Source of the DNA: JALZHR01 sp036389695
Lineage (GTDB): Bacteria; Acidobacteriota; Blastocatellia; Pyrinomonadales; Pyrinomonadaceae
DNA length: 25,802 nucleotides
NCBI GenBank assembly: GCA_036389695.1
Contig: DASVWG010000329.1
Span: 1-25,802, forward strand
Direction: 5' to 3'
The notes beneath the pieces were generated by a model. The model was not told the origin of the DNA, did no database searches, and saw only the letters and a program-made list of their open reading frames with translations. Position numbers and translations under genes: made by a program. Shown here piece by piece: positions 1 through 7,789 of the stretch; position 1 is the first letter of the stretch, and each line of letters starts with the position of its first letter.

Positions 1-1
1 A

Positions 2-118
2 GGCAGAAACGCGACAGTCATGGAGCGTGTCCGAGTTTAGCAACTAGACAGGCTGATTGAAATTTGTGTGTCCAACAATTAATGTTGAAACACGCTCCAT
101 GACTGTCGCGTTTCTGCC
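2..118. repeat. REP-like perfect inverted repeat downstream of the MFS gene
   Basis: Positions 2-30 and 90-118 are exact reverse complements (29 bp each), separated by 59 nt. The right arm ends 5 nt beyond the stop codon of the minus-strand MFS gene, so the transcript would fold into a very long hairpin. There is no T-run, so it is not a canonical intrinsic terminator, although it could protect a 3' end. No open reading frame of substance lies in the loop. Confidence 0.8.
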
Positions 119-123
119 GTCGC

Positions 124-1473
124 TTATTCGCCTTTTTTATCCAGAATTCGACTGCCGAGCCACAGGCAAACGCCGCCGAGAAGACAGGAAATCGGGCAAA
201 CCAGCAATGTATAACGCATCATTTCGCCGTTGGTCGTGACGCCGGTTTTCGAGTCGGTGACGATTCCGGCGAGGTCGTTTAATTTTCCAATCAAAAACGA
301 GCCGAAGGCGTAAGCCGCAATATTGACGGCGAAAAAATATATGGCGACCGCCAGCCCGCGCCGGTTCGCGCCCGCGATTTCGGTCGCGTCAGCCGCCGCC
401 GCGCCGAGCCACGCCAGCGCGATGGCGAGCAATATGAATTGGGCGGCAAAAGCGATTTTGTAATCCGGCGCGAAAAGCAGCACGAGCCAGAAAGGAATCG
501 AAACGACGCACAGAATCGCGCCGTAAAACATCCGCCCGCCGCTTCGTCTGCGCCGGAACCAGTCAGCCAGCACGCCGCCGTAGAGCGTCGCCGGAATGCC
601 CGCGACAATCACGAAAATTCCCGTGTAAAAACCGATGGTCGCGATGTTCAGCCCGAAAACGCGCGTGTAAAAAACCGCGCCCCAAATCGAAAGATTGTTC
701 GTCGCCAGCCCGAGCAGAGCGTAGCCAAGGCAAAGCAGAATAAACAGTTTATTTGATAAAAGAGTTCCGATTGCCTGCCAAATCGAACCGGACGTCGAAT
801 CGGATTTTACGCTTTCCTGATTGCCCTGCCCGGCTTCCGGCTGATTTGATTCAGATTTTACGGCGTCCCTGCTGCGCGACGGCTCGCGCAGAAGAAAAAC
901 CAACACGGCGATGACCACGCCCGGAAATCCGAGCAAATAGAAAGCCCAGCGCCAGCCGTAATTTTGACCGATCCAGCCGCCTAAGAATGCCGCGAGTCCA
1001 GCGCCGACGGCGATTCCCATCGAATAAATGCTCGTCACGGTCGCGCGCCGGGTCGGCGGAAAATAATCGCTCAGCAGTGAAATCGCCGCCGGACCTAAAG
1101 TCGCTTCGCCGACGCCGACCATCAGGCGGCAGCCGAAAAGCGTCCAGAAATCCGTGGCAAATCCGGTCAAGCCGGAAAACAGGCTCCAGACGACCAAGCC
1201 GACCGCAATCAACGTTTTGCGCGAGCCTTTATCCGCCAGCCAGCCGAACGGAATGCCGAGCGCGGTATAGAAAATGACGAACGCCGTCGTGCCGATGAGC
1301 GCCAGCTGCGAATCGCTGAGCGCCATTTCCTGTTTTATCGGCTGAAAAAGAATGTAGATTATCTGCCGGTCGAGAAAATTCAGCGTGTAGACGAGCGTCA
1401 GTAAAACGAGCGCATACCAGGCATAAGACGTCGCTTTGCCGGTCGGCGCTCCGGTTTGAAAATTTTCCTGCAT
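124..1473 (-). CDS. MFS permease, 12 TM segments
   Basis: Inner-membrane transporter of the major facilitator superfamily, 449 residues, the usual size for 12-helix members. The first helix follows ATSYAWYALVLLTLVYTLNF. The loop after helix 2 carries the family motif A as GWLADKGSRKTLI, and a second related loop (GGVLADWFRRR) starts the C-terminal half, so both six-helix halves are present. The sequence resembles the spinster/sugar-phosphate-permease branch, but no substrate can be read from it. A hydrophilic central loop around residues 205-235 is rich in S, E and Q. The start is the ATG at 1473; no clear Shine-Dalgarno precedes it. The gene stands apart from MaoC by a 172-nt gap containing a heptamer hairpin. 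Confidence 0.85.
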   Translation of the reverse strand: MQENFQTGAPTGKATSYAWYALVLLTLVYTLNFLDRQIIYILFQPIKQEMALSDSQLALIGTTAFVIFYTALGIPFGWLADKGSRKTLIAVGLVVWSLFSGLTGFATDFWTLFGCRLMVGVGEATLGPAAISLLSDYFPPTRRATVTSIYSMGIAVGAGLAAFLGGWIGQNYGWRWAFYLLGFPGVVIAVLVFLLREPSRSRDAVKSESNQPEAGQGNQESVKSDSTSGSIWQAIGTLLSNKLFILLCLGYALLGLATNNLSIWGAVFYTRVFGLNIATIGFYTGIFVIVAGIPATLYGGVLADWFRRRRSGGRMFYGAILCVVSIPFWLVLLFAPDYKIAFAAQFILLAIALAWLGAAAADATEIAGANRRGLAVAIYFFAVNIAAYAFGSFLIGKLNDLAGIVTDSKTGVTTNGEMMRYTLLVCPISCLLGGVCLWLGSRILDKKGE

Positions 1474-1529
1474 AATTTATTCGGGCTTAATACAAAAACT
1501 AATAAAGGCGAGAAGAATTTCAATCGCGA

Positions 1530-1615
1530 ATTGTCAATTGTCAATTATTCATTGTTAATTGATTAACAAAAGATTCTGCCGCTCAATTTATAATTTAAAA
1601 TTGACAATTGACAAT
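1530..1615. repeat. ATTGTCA heptamer inverted repeat
   Basis: Tandem 7-mers with consensus ATTGTCA run from 1530 to about 1564. The first 17 nt (1530-1546) are the exact reverse complement of 1599-1615, with a 52-nt loop. Inside the loop, 1552-1559 and 1562-1569 form a smaller 8-bp palindrome (TTGTTAAT/ATTAACAA). It fills most of the gap between the MaoC and MFS genes. Confidence 0.85.
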
Positions 1616-1645
1616 CAGCTTCTCCTTATTTCCGTGCAAAGTCAT

Positions 1646-2047
1646 TCATTCGGGCAAAACCATTATCGCCGCTTCGCCTTTGACGACCACCTCATTGTTT
1701 TGATTCGTGCAAATCGTCTCGACGATGACAATGTGTTTGTCTTCGCGAACGTTCGTCACGGTCGCCGTCGCCGTCACCGTGTCGTCGATAAAAACCGGCG
1801 CGGTAAATTTCATAGTCTGCGAAAGATAGACGATTTTTCTGTCCTTCAATTCGTAACCGAGCACGGCGGAAATCAAAGCGCCCGAAATCATTCCGTGCGC
1901 GATTCGTTTGCCGAAACGCGTTTTGGCGGCAAATTCTTCGTCCAGGTGAATCGGGTTGTAATCGCCCGAAAGCTCCGCAAAAGCGCGCACCACCGCATCG
2001 GTAATCTGTTTGCTGGTGGAGAATTTATCTCCGATTTTTAATTCCAT
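1646..2047 (-). CDS. MaoC-like (R)-specific enoyl-CoA hydratase
   Basis: Single hot-dog-fold protein of 133 residues, the size of PhaJ-type hydratases. The hydratase-2 signature is clear as FAELSGDYNPIHLDEEFA, carrying the catalytic Asp and His, followed by RIAHGMISGALIS. Members hydrate trans-2-enoyl-CoA to the (R)-3-hydroxyacyl-CoA, linking beta-oxidation to other acyl pools; cytoplasmic. The start is taken at the ATG at 2047 (MELKIGDKF). The open frame runs 18 codons further upstream to 2101, but those codons are only translated heptamer repeat (SVISYQLS). No Shine-Dalgarno is visible before 2047, because the repeat element occupies that region. The neighbouring acyl-CoA synthetase and hydrolases fit a role in acyl-chain metabolism. 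Confidence 0.8.
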   Translation of the reverse strand: MELKIGDKFSTSKQITDAVVRAFAELSGDYNPIHLDEEFAAKTRFGKRIAHGMISGALISAVLGYELKDRKIVYLSQTMKFTAPVFIDDTVTATATVTNVREDKHIVIVETICTNQNNEVVVKGEAAIMVLPE

Positions 2048-2066
2048 ATTAATGATAAGTGATAGT

Positions 2067-2130
2067 TGATAACTGATAACTGATAGTTGTTTTGCTTTCA
2101 CTATCAGTTATCAGTTATCAGTTATCAGTT
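2067..2130. repeat. AACTGAT heptamer hairpin, copy 1
   Basis: Positions 2067-2086 and 2101-2120 are perfect reverse complements (20 bp) around a 14-nt loop containing GTTTTGCTTTC. The arms are tandem 7-mers (AACTGAT / ATCAGTT). The stretch 2068-2112 matches the reverse complement of 18310-18354 at 44 of 45 positions, so this is a dispersed element and not a chance palindrome. It lies between the hydrolase stop (2135) and the MaoC start. Confidence 0.9.
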
Positions 2131-2134
2131 TTTT

Positions 2135-3013
2135 TTATTGTTTTTCCAAAAATTTCAAAACCGCCGCGTTGAAATCCGCGGCTTTCTCGACTTGCGGAAC
2201 GTGACCGCACTGGTCGAAAACGACGAGCTGCGAGCCTGCGATTTCTCGATTGAAACGCTCGCCGTCGGCGAGTTTTAATAAACCGTCCTGTTTGCCCCAG
2301 ATTATCAAGGTCGGCTTTTGAATTTTGGCGAGCTGACCGTCGAGAAAATCCTCGCTGCGTTTGATTGATTCAATCAGGCTGTTTATCGTGTAGCCGTCAT
2401 TGGCGGCGACGCGCACGTTCATCGACTGCTCGACGAACAGCTCGCTGCCGAAAATCGCCTGATTGTAAAAAACGAGCTTGACAAGCTGGCGGACTTCGTC
2501 GCGCGTCGAATAATTCAGCGAATAAATCAAATTAAAATCGACTTCGGCTGGCTTTAAACCGGCGGCGTCCGCCAGAACGATTTTCTCGACCCGATTCGGA
2601 TATTTAATCGCCGTCCACGCCGCGACCCAGCCGCCGAGCGAATTTCCGACGAGCGTCGCTTTTTCGACTTTTATCTCGGACAAGAATTTATCGAGAAAGT
2701 CGACGTATGTGCCGACGCGATATTTCAGCAGAGGCTTGTCGGATTTGCCGAAACCGATTTGGTCGGGCACGATAACGCGATATTTCGCCGCCAGCGCCGG
2801 GATGTTAAACTGCCACGCGGCTGAGCTTGAGCCAAGCCCGTGCAGCAGGACGACCGCCGGTTTCGCCTGGTCGCCCGCTTCGACGTAGTTAATTTTCGCG
2901 CCGAAAACCGTCGCCGTTTTTTCCTGCGGCGCGGCGCTTTGGGCAAAAACATTTGCCGCCGCGAGCAGCGCGAAAAGCGCGATTATCAATAATTTTTTCA
3001 GATTATTTTTCAT
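2135..3013 (-). CDS. Exported alpha/beta hydrolase
   Basis: Alpha/beta-hydrolase-fold enzyme, 292 residues from the ATG at 3013. This start is preferred because GAGAAAG lies just upstream and the protein then opens with a typical signal peptide (MKNNLKKLL, hydrophobic core, cleavage near ANVFAQS). The open frame extends to 3073, but those residues lie inside the upstream gene. The oxyanion strand is VVLLHGLGSSSAAW (about 55-67), the nucleophile elbow is GNSLGG (Ser125), the acid is in IIWGKQDG, and the His is in CGHVPQVE. The substrate is unknown; the family includes esterases, lipases and C-C hydrolases. It overlaps the MscS gene by 11 nt, so the two are co-transcribed. Confidence 0.8.
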   Translation of the reverse strand: MKNNLKKLLIIALFALLAAANVFAQSAAPQEKTATVFGAKINYVEAGDQAKPAVVLLHGLGSSSAAWQFNIPALAAKYRVIVPDQIGFGKSDKPLLKYRVGTYVDFLDKFLSEIKVEKATLVGNSLGGWVAAWTAIKYPNRVEKIVLADAAGLKPAEVDFNLIYSLNYSTRDEVRQLVKLVFYNQAIFGSELFVEQSMNVRVAANDGYTINSLIESIKRSEDFLDGQLAKIQKPTLIIWGKQDGLLKLADGERFNREIAGSQLVVFDQCGHVPQVEKAADFNAAVLKFLEKQ

Positions 3014-3956
3014 CTTTCTCACTTGTTTCATTTTCAGAATTTTCTTCTTCATCGCCGTCATCGACAAAAGCAATCTCGCCGTTTTCGACTTTCAATTTCC
3101 CGCTGCGAATGTGCAAGTCGGTTTGCGGAAACGGAATCTCGACATTGTTGGAGCGAAATTTTTCCCAGATGGCAAAATTTAAATCGCTGATAAAAGCGGC
3201 TTTGCGCTGTAATTTTTCCTTGCTCCAAACCCACAATTCCAGATCAATCGAGCTTTCGCCGAATCGAATAAAGCGCACCGAAGGCTTCGGTTCTTTCAAA
3301 ACGTCGCCGTTTTCATCCGCCACTCGCAAAAGCAGCTTTTTCGCCAGATTAATATCGGCGTTGTAGGCGACGCCGACCGGCACGCGAAAACGTATTCTTT
3401 TGCCTTCAAAGCTCCAGTTAATCACGTTTTCGGAAATAAATTTGCTGTTCGGCACGATAATCGTGATGTTGTCGTTTGTCCGGACAATCGTGCTGCGCGC
3501 GCCGATGGAAATCACTTTTCCGTTGACGTTTTCAATCTCGATGCGGTCGCCGACCTGCACGGGGCGCTCGAACAAAATTATCAAGCCGCTGATAAAATTG
3601 CTGGCGATATTCTGCAAGCCGAAACCGACGCCGATGCCGACCGCGCCCGCCAAAACGTTGAGCGTCGTTAAGTTTATACCGACCGTCTGCAGAATTATCA
3701 AAAATCCGATAAACAGAATGAGATAACGCGTTATCGTCCCGATAGCCTGCCGCGCGCCCAAATCCAGTTTGGTGCGTCCGAGCAGCCGTTCGACCAGAAA
3801 ATTCTTCAGCTTATTCGATAAAACGAACAGCAAAATCAGCAAAACGACCAGGTAAATGAGGCTCAAAGGCGTAATGCGCGCTTCGCCGAGCGTAAAAATC
3901 GTGTAATTTAAAACGTCTCTGACCGGCTCAAGATAATCCTTGAAAATTCCCTGCAT
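3003..3956 (-). CDS. MscS-family mechanosensitive ion channel
   Basis: Small-conductance mechanosensitive channel of 317 residues that releases solutes on hypo-osmotic shock; inner membrane. Three membrane segments are visible: LSLIYLVVLLILLFVL, LILFIGFLIILQTVGI and the pore helix AGAVGIGVGFGLQNIASNF, with the Gly/Ala packing pattern of MscS TM3. The beta domain follows (RPVQVGDRIEIENVNGKV, then TIIVPNSKFISENVINWS). The C-terminal tail is acidic. The start is placed at the ATG at 3956, because GAGGGA lies 9 nt upstream; the in-frame ATG at 3965 sits directly on that ribosome site. The hydrolase gene starts within its 3' end. Confidence 0.85.
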   Translation of the reverse strand: MQGIFKDYLEPVRDVLNYTIFTLGEARITPLSLIYLVVLLILLFVLSNKLKNFLVERLLGRTKLDLGARQAIGTITRYLILFIGFLIILQTVGINLTTLNVLAGAVGIGVGFGLQNIASNFISGLIILFERPVQVGDRIEIENVNGKVISIGARSTIVRTNDNITIIVPNSKFISENVINWSFEGKRIRFRVPVGVAYNADINLAKKLLLRVADENGDVLKEPKPSVRFIRFGESSIDLELWVWSKEKLQRKAAFISDLNFAIWEKFRSNNVEIPFPQTDLHIRSGKLKVENGEIAFVDDGDEEENSENETSEKDEK

Positions 3957-4055
3957 AGAAAACATTCCCTCGTTCGTTAGACTTTTCTATTATCTTCAAC
4001 CATCACGGTGCGTTTGCACAATAGTTTTCGCCGAAAAATTTTCAAACAGCAATCG

Positions 4056-4180
4056 TAACGCCAGCGTCTCGCTGGCTGTCGTGGCAGCATCTTGCCGCCA
4101 TATTCAACGCAAAGTTGCGTCAGGTTTGAGAAAACTGAGCGCGAGACGCACTCAGGACAGCCAGCGAGACGCTGGCGCTA
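4056..4180. repeat. REP/BIME-like paired palindromes
   Basis: Positions 4059-4080 are the exact reverse complement of 4156-4177 (22 bp). Each arm also contains its own palindrome, CCAGCG-TCT-CGCTGG and its complement, so the element can fold as two small hairpins or one long one, the layout of bacterial REP/BIME units. The spacer also carries a GGCAGC...GCCGCC pair. It occupies most of the 248-nt gap between the acyl-CoA synthetase and MscS genes; nothing else is seen there. Confidence 0.85.
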
Positions 4181-4204
4181 CTCATCTCAACGCGTTTTCG
4201 CCTT

Positions 4205-6151
4205 TCAGTAAAGACCTTGTAAAACATCCTGAAAACGCTCGGCGACGACGGCGCGTTTTATTTTCAAAGTCGGCGTCACTTCGTCCAAATCGGGCGAGAA
4301 ATCACGCTCTAAAATGACGAATTTTTTGATTTGCTCGCTCGAAGCGACGCGGGCGTTTGTTTTGTCGATTTGCGCCGCGACAATTGCGCGGATTTCTTCT
4401 TTTCCGGTCAAATCGGCAAAGTCCGAAAACGCGACATTATGCGCCCGCGCATAAGCTTCGGCTTCGATTTGATTGAGCGTGATGAGCGCCGTCAGATAGC
4501 TGCGACCGTCGCCGTAGATAAACGCCTGGCTGATGAGATGATTTTCCTTCAAAAGATTTTCGAGCAGCGCGGGCGCGACGTTTTTGCCGGTCGAAAGAAC
4601 GATGATTTCTTTTTTGCGCCCGGTGATTTTCAAAAAACCGTCTTCGTCCAGCGCGCCCAAATCGCCGGTTTTCAGCCAGCCTTCGGCGTCAAACATCTGC
4701 GCCGTTTTTTCCGGCTCCTTGTAATAACCGGAAAACATCATCGGGCTTTTGACGAGAATTTCGCCGTCCGGCGCGATTTTCACCTCGCACATCGGCATCG
4801 GTTTGCCGACCGTGCCGAATTTGAAATCGTCGGCGCGATTAAAGGCGACGCAGATGTTTTCCGTCAGCCCGTAAGCCTGCAAAATCGGCAGTCCGGCGCT
4901 GGCGAAAAATTCCGCGATTTCATTCGGCAAAGGCGCGCCGCCGCTCGTCGCGAGCCGGATATTTCCGCCGAAAGCGTCACGAACGCGCTGAAAATTCGGC
5001 GAAACGTCCGCGAATCTTTCCTTTAAATCATCCGAAATTTCCTCTTTCGCCATTTGCAGACGCACGATTCCGCGCCCGACGTTCAGAGATTTTTCAAACT
5101 CCTCGCGCTCACGCAACGGCAGATTTTGCACTTCGGAAACGACACGGGCGTAAACTTTTTCAAAAAATCTCGGCAGCGAAGCGAAAACCGTCGGCTTGAC
5201 TTCGAGCATATAAGCGTAAAGCCGCGCCAAATCGTCAACGAAATAAACGCTCGCGCCGTTGTAAAGCCGGTTGTAAATGCCCGAAATCCGCTCGGCGACG
5301 TGACAGCCCGGCAAGTAAGAAAACGAAACGTCCGTGTCGAAAACCGGCACGGAACGGCGCAGGGACTCGCACGAATTTAAAATATATTTATGCGACAGCA
5401 TCGCGCCTTTCGGATTGCCGGTCGTCCCGCTTGTATAAACCATTATCGCCGTGTCTTCGGCTCGCGCGCCGTAACCGGTTTCTTCGATTTGCGGCAAAAA
5501 CTTTTCGCGATTTTGTTTTCCGAATTTGAGGAAATCTTCAAAGGCGGATTCTTTTTGATTCGTCGTCAATATTGAAGCAGAGTTTTCGTTTTCTAAAAGA
5601 TTTTCCGCCCTTGCTGACGCGCGGGCTTCCGCCTCGTTTCGCTTTTCTAAAACAATTATTTCTTTGACTTGCGGCAAGCGTTCACGAACCTGCAAAACTT
5701 TTTCGAGTTGTTTTTGCGAATCGACAAAAACAAACTGCGCGTCGGAATGATTGATGATATATTCGCATTGTTCCGGCGAACTGGTCGGATAAATTCCGAC
5801 GCCGACGCCGCCCGCCGCAATCGTCGCAATATCGACAATCGTCCATTCCGGCACGTTTCCGGCTAAAATTGCGACGCTCGCGCCTTTGCTTAAGCCTTTC
5901 GCTAAAAGTGCGCAGGCGAAATCGTGAACCTGTTGTTCAAAATCTTCCCAGTTCGTTGATTTCCAGTAGTTCTTGTTCCGGTCAGAACCATCTGCGGTAG
6001 CGGATGGGTAAACCTTTGCGTCTCGATTGTCCGCGTTCAACCCGCCCGCTACCGCAGATGGTTCTGACACGGCGCGCGAATAGAAAATCGGCGCGCCGCG
6101 ATATCTGGCGGTTTGCCGGCGAAAAAGCGTGTAAACATTCGGAAAATTCAT
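4205..6151 (-). CDS. Long-chain acyl-CoA synthetase (AMP-forming)
   Basis: ANL-superfamily ligase of 648 residues that activates fatty acids to acyl-CoA through an acyl-adenylate. Motifs in order: P-loop YTSGTTGNPKGAML (239-252), SYLPGCHVAER, the A5 motif AYGLTENICV, the A7-A8 region KTGDLGALDEDGFLKITGRK, and the C-terminal TPTLKIKR with the catalytic Lys. The start is the ATG at 6151 (MNFPNVYTLF), overlapping the previous gene in an ATGA; the longer frame to 6508 reads across that gene in the wrong phase. Residues 28-57 are encoded by an inserted REP-like repeat, between YRGAPIFYSRA and NYWKSTNWEDF, which should otherwise be near neighbours. A second low-complexity insert lies around 172-187 (EAEARASARAEN). 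Both keep the frame open. Confidence 0.88.
   Translation of the reverse strand: MNFPNVYTLFRRQTARYRGAPIFYSRAVSEPSAVAGGLNADNRDAKVYPSATADGSDRNKNYWKSTNWEDFEQQVHDFACALLAKGLSKGASVAILAGNVPEWTIVDIATIAAGGVGVGIYPTSSPEQCEYIINHSDAQFVFVDSQKQLEKVLQVRERLPQVKEIIVLEKRNEAEARASARAENLLENENSASILTTNQKESAFEDFLKFGKQNREKFLPQIEETGYGARAEDTAIMVYTSGTTGNPKGAMLSHKYILNSCESLRRSVPVFDTDVSFSYLPGCHVAERISGIYNRLYNGASVYFVDDLARLYAYMLEVKPTVFASLPRFFEKVYARVVSEVQNLPLREREEFEKSLNVGRGIVRLQMAKEEISDDLKERFADVSPNFQRVRDAFGGNIRLATSGGAPLPNEIAEFFASAGLPILQAYGLTENICVAFNRADDFKFGTVGKPMPMCEVKIAPDGEILVKSPMMFSGYYKEPEKTAQMFDAEGWLKTGDLGALDEDGFLKITGRKKEIIVLSTGKNVAPALLENLLKENHLISQAFIYGDGRSYLTALITLNQIEAEAYARAHNVAFSDFADLTGKEEIRAIVAAQIDKTNARVASSEQIKKFVILERDFSPDLDEVTPTLKIKRAVVAERFQDVLQGLY
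5981..6068. repeat. REP-like inverted repeat inside the acyl-CoA synthetase gene
   Basis: Positions 5981-6003 are the exact reverse complement of 6046-6068 (23 bp), and pairing continues inward with GGG/CCC after two weak positions. The whole element is translated in frame as residues 28-57 of the acyl-CoA synthetase. Confidence 0.88.
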
Positions 6152-6609
6152 CGAATCAAATTTATCGAATAAGCGTAGAGCGACATATTGACGATAATCG
6201 TCGCCGTCCAGCCGATTGTCCAAAGCGGATTGTAGCCGCGCGGTTTCAAGAGAAAATACAGCGTCACGCACATTATCGCGACGCACAATAAAACGCTGAA
6301 AATCGAAACATACGGCGACGGCGATTGAACCGCAAAATTGTAAAAAGCCGCCGGAAGCAGCGCGACCGAGCCGACCAGACAGATAACGCCAAGCTGCGTC
6401 CAGTAAAAAATGCGTTCCGCGCCGCGCAGCAAAAGCGCCGATAAAACGAGCTGAACAGTCCACGTAAAACACGGAATCAGCAAGCCTTTGCTCAAATTCA
6501 GCGTCCACGATTCCGCCGCGAAAAATTTCTTTATCGAAACGCTGAAAACGGCGGTGACCAGAAAGGACAAAACGAACAGGATGACGATATTTTTAAACGA
6601 AGGTTTCAT
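6148..6609 (-). CDS. Small four-TM membrane protein, unknown function
   Basis: A 153-residue protein with four hydrophobic helices: IVILFVLSFLVTAVF, a helix in GLLIPCFTWTVQLVLSALLL, LGVICLVGSVALLPAAFYNF and FSVLLCVAIMCVTLYFLL, and a fifth, shorter one near the C-terminus (LWTIGWTATIIVNMSLYAYS). I do not recognise a family. Its stop codon overlaps the start of the acyl-CoA synthetase (ATGA at 6148-6151), so the two are translationally coupled and may work together, for example in delivering a fatty acid to the ligase; that is inference. The start is the ATG at 6609. Confidence 0.7.
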   Translation of the reverse strand: MKPSFKNIVILFVLSFLVTAVFSVSIKKFFAAESWTLNLSKGLLIPCFTWTVQLVLSALLLRGAERIFYWTQLGVICLVGSVALLPAAFYNFAVQSPSPYVSIFSVLLCVAIMCVTLYFLLKPRGYNPLWTIGWTATIIVNMSLYAYSINLIR

Positions 6610-6700
6610 GCTCCGAAATTATATAAATTCCACGCGTTTTTTAATATCGAAAAACCTCAATCGTTTTTACAATCCATCTCAAAAAACACTCTGCGACCTT

Positions 6701-6770
6701 TGCGAAAACCTTTGCGTTCTTTGCGGTTAATCTTTTCGCGGCAAATTAAACCGCAAAGAACGCAAAGACG
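6701..6770. repeat. Inverted repeat (CTTTGCG type)
   Basis: Positions 6710-6728 are the exact reverse complement of 6749-6767 (19 bp) with a 20-nt loop; a degenerate further copy of the left arm (CTTTGCG) precedes it near 6699. It lies in the 178-nt gap between the FabH-like gene and the small membrane protein and has no T-run. Confidence 0.8.
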
Positions 6771-6787
6771 TATTTTTGAAATCGCTT

Positions 6788-7780
6788 TTAATATCGAAAA
6801 ACCATCGCCGCCATATTGATGCCGCCGCCCGAAGCGCAGAAAACGACCGTGTCGCCGCGCTTTAATTTTCCGGCTTCGATAGCGTCGTGCAAAACCATCG
6901 GGATACAAGCCGAGCCGGTATAGCCCCATTTGTCCATAATCGTGTGCGTTTTTTCGAACGGCTGATTCAGCGCCGCCATCACCTGTTTAATCGTCGAAAG
7001 ATTGACCTGCGTCCAGAGAAATAAATTGACGTCGTCGAGCGTCAAATCGACGCGCCGCAAAAGCTCTTTGACGATGCGCTGCCAGCCTTCGAAATTGATT
7101 TCCGGCGGCGTCCTTTTGGCGAAACGAACTTTCGTGCGATAACCGTTTTCGAGTTCTTCAAGGGTAACCGGATATTTCGAGCCGCCCGCGAAAATGCCGA
7201 GAAAATCGTGATATTCGCCTCGCGCTTCGAGCTTCGAGGCGAGCCAGCCGACGTTTTCTTCTGCGGTCGCCTGAAGCACGACCGCGCCCGCGCCGTCGGC
7301 AAAAATCGTCGCGGTTTTCTTTTCCGTCCAATCGAGAAATTTCGACATCGCGTAGACGCCGATGACGAGAACGTTTTTGTAATTTTTATCGGCGATAATG
7401 TATTTTAAGCCCGTGTCGAAAGCCGTCACGAAACCGGCGCAGGCGGCGTTCGTATCGAAAGTTCCCGCATTTTTCGCGCCGATTCGATGCTGGACGACGA
7501 CCGAAGTCGAAGGCGAGATATATTCCGGCGTGTCGGTCGAAACGACGATTAAATCTATTTCTCCGGCGGAGATTCCGGCGTCTCGCAGAGCATTTTCCGC
7601 CGCCGGCGCCGCCAAATCAGCCGCGCTTTCATCGTCCGCCAGAACGTGACGCTGCAAAATTCCGAGATTTTGCGAGACGAATTCGTTAATATCTTCGCCG
7701 AGCATCCGGCTTAAATCGTCGTTGGTGATAATTTTTTCGGGAAGGTGAACTCCGGTTCCGATAATTTTTCCGTTGCGCAT
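6788..7780 (-). CDS. FabH-like ketoacyl-ACP synthase III family protein with altered triad
   Basis: Thiolase-fold condensing enzyme, 330 residues, the normal length for FabH. The N-terminus (GTGVHLPEKIITNDDL), the nucleophile region TNAACAGF (Cys114) and the C-terminal SGGGINMAAMVFRY are conserved. The other two members of the Cys-His-Asn triad are not: the family HQAN motif reads TQVN (Thr257 for His) and the GNTSAA motif reads GYTGSA (Tyr287 for Asn). FabH needs His and Asn for the decarboxylative condensation, so this protein may transfer acyl groups or condense by another route. It precedes the small membrane protein and acyl-CoA synthetase on the same strand. The start is the ATG at 7780. 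Confidence 0.82.
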   Translation of the reverse strand: MRNGKIIGTGVHLPEKIITNDDLSRMLGEDINEFVSQNLGILQRHVLADDESAADLAAPAAENALRDAGISAGEIDLIVVSTDTPEYISPSTSVVVQHRIGAKNAGTFDTNAACAGFVTAFDTGLKYIIADKNYKNVLVIGVYAMSKFLDWTEKKTATIFADGAGAVVLQATAEENVGWLASKLEARGEYHDFLGIFAGGSKYPVTLEELENGYRTKVRFAKRTPPEINFEGWQRIVKELLRRVDLTLDDVNLFLWTQVNLSTIKQVMAALNQPFEKTHTIMDKWGYTGSACIPMVLHDAIEAGKLKRGDTVVFCASGGGINMAAMVFRY

Positions 7781-7789
7781 AATTTTTTC

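Noticed and set aside
2048..2101. N-terminal extension of the MaoC protein (SVISYQLS residues)
   Set aside because: The residues are only translated heptamer repeat; the hot-dog domain begins at MELKIGDKF.
6152..6508. Upstream extension of the acyl-CoA synthetase reading frame
   Set aside because: It runs in the wrong phase across the small membrane protein gene; the ATGA overlap and the MNFPNVYTLF start fit better.
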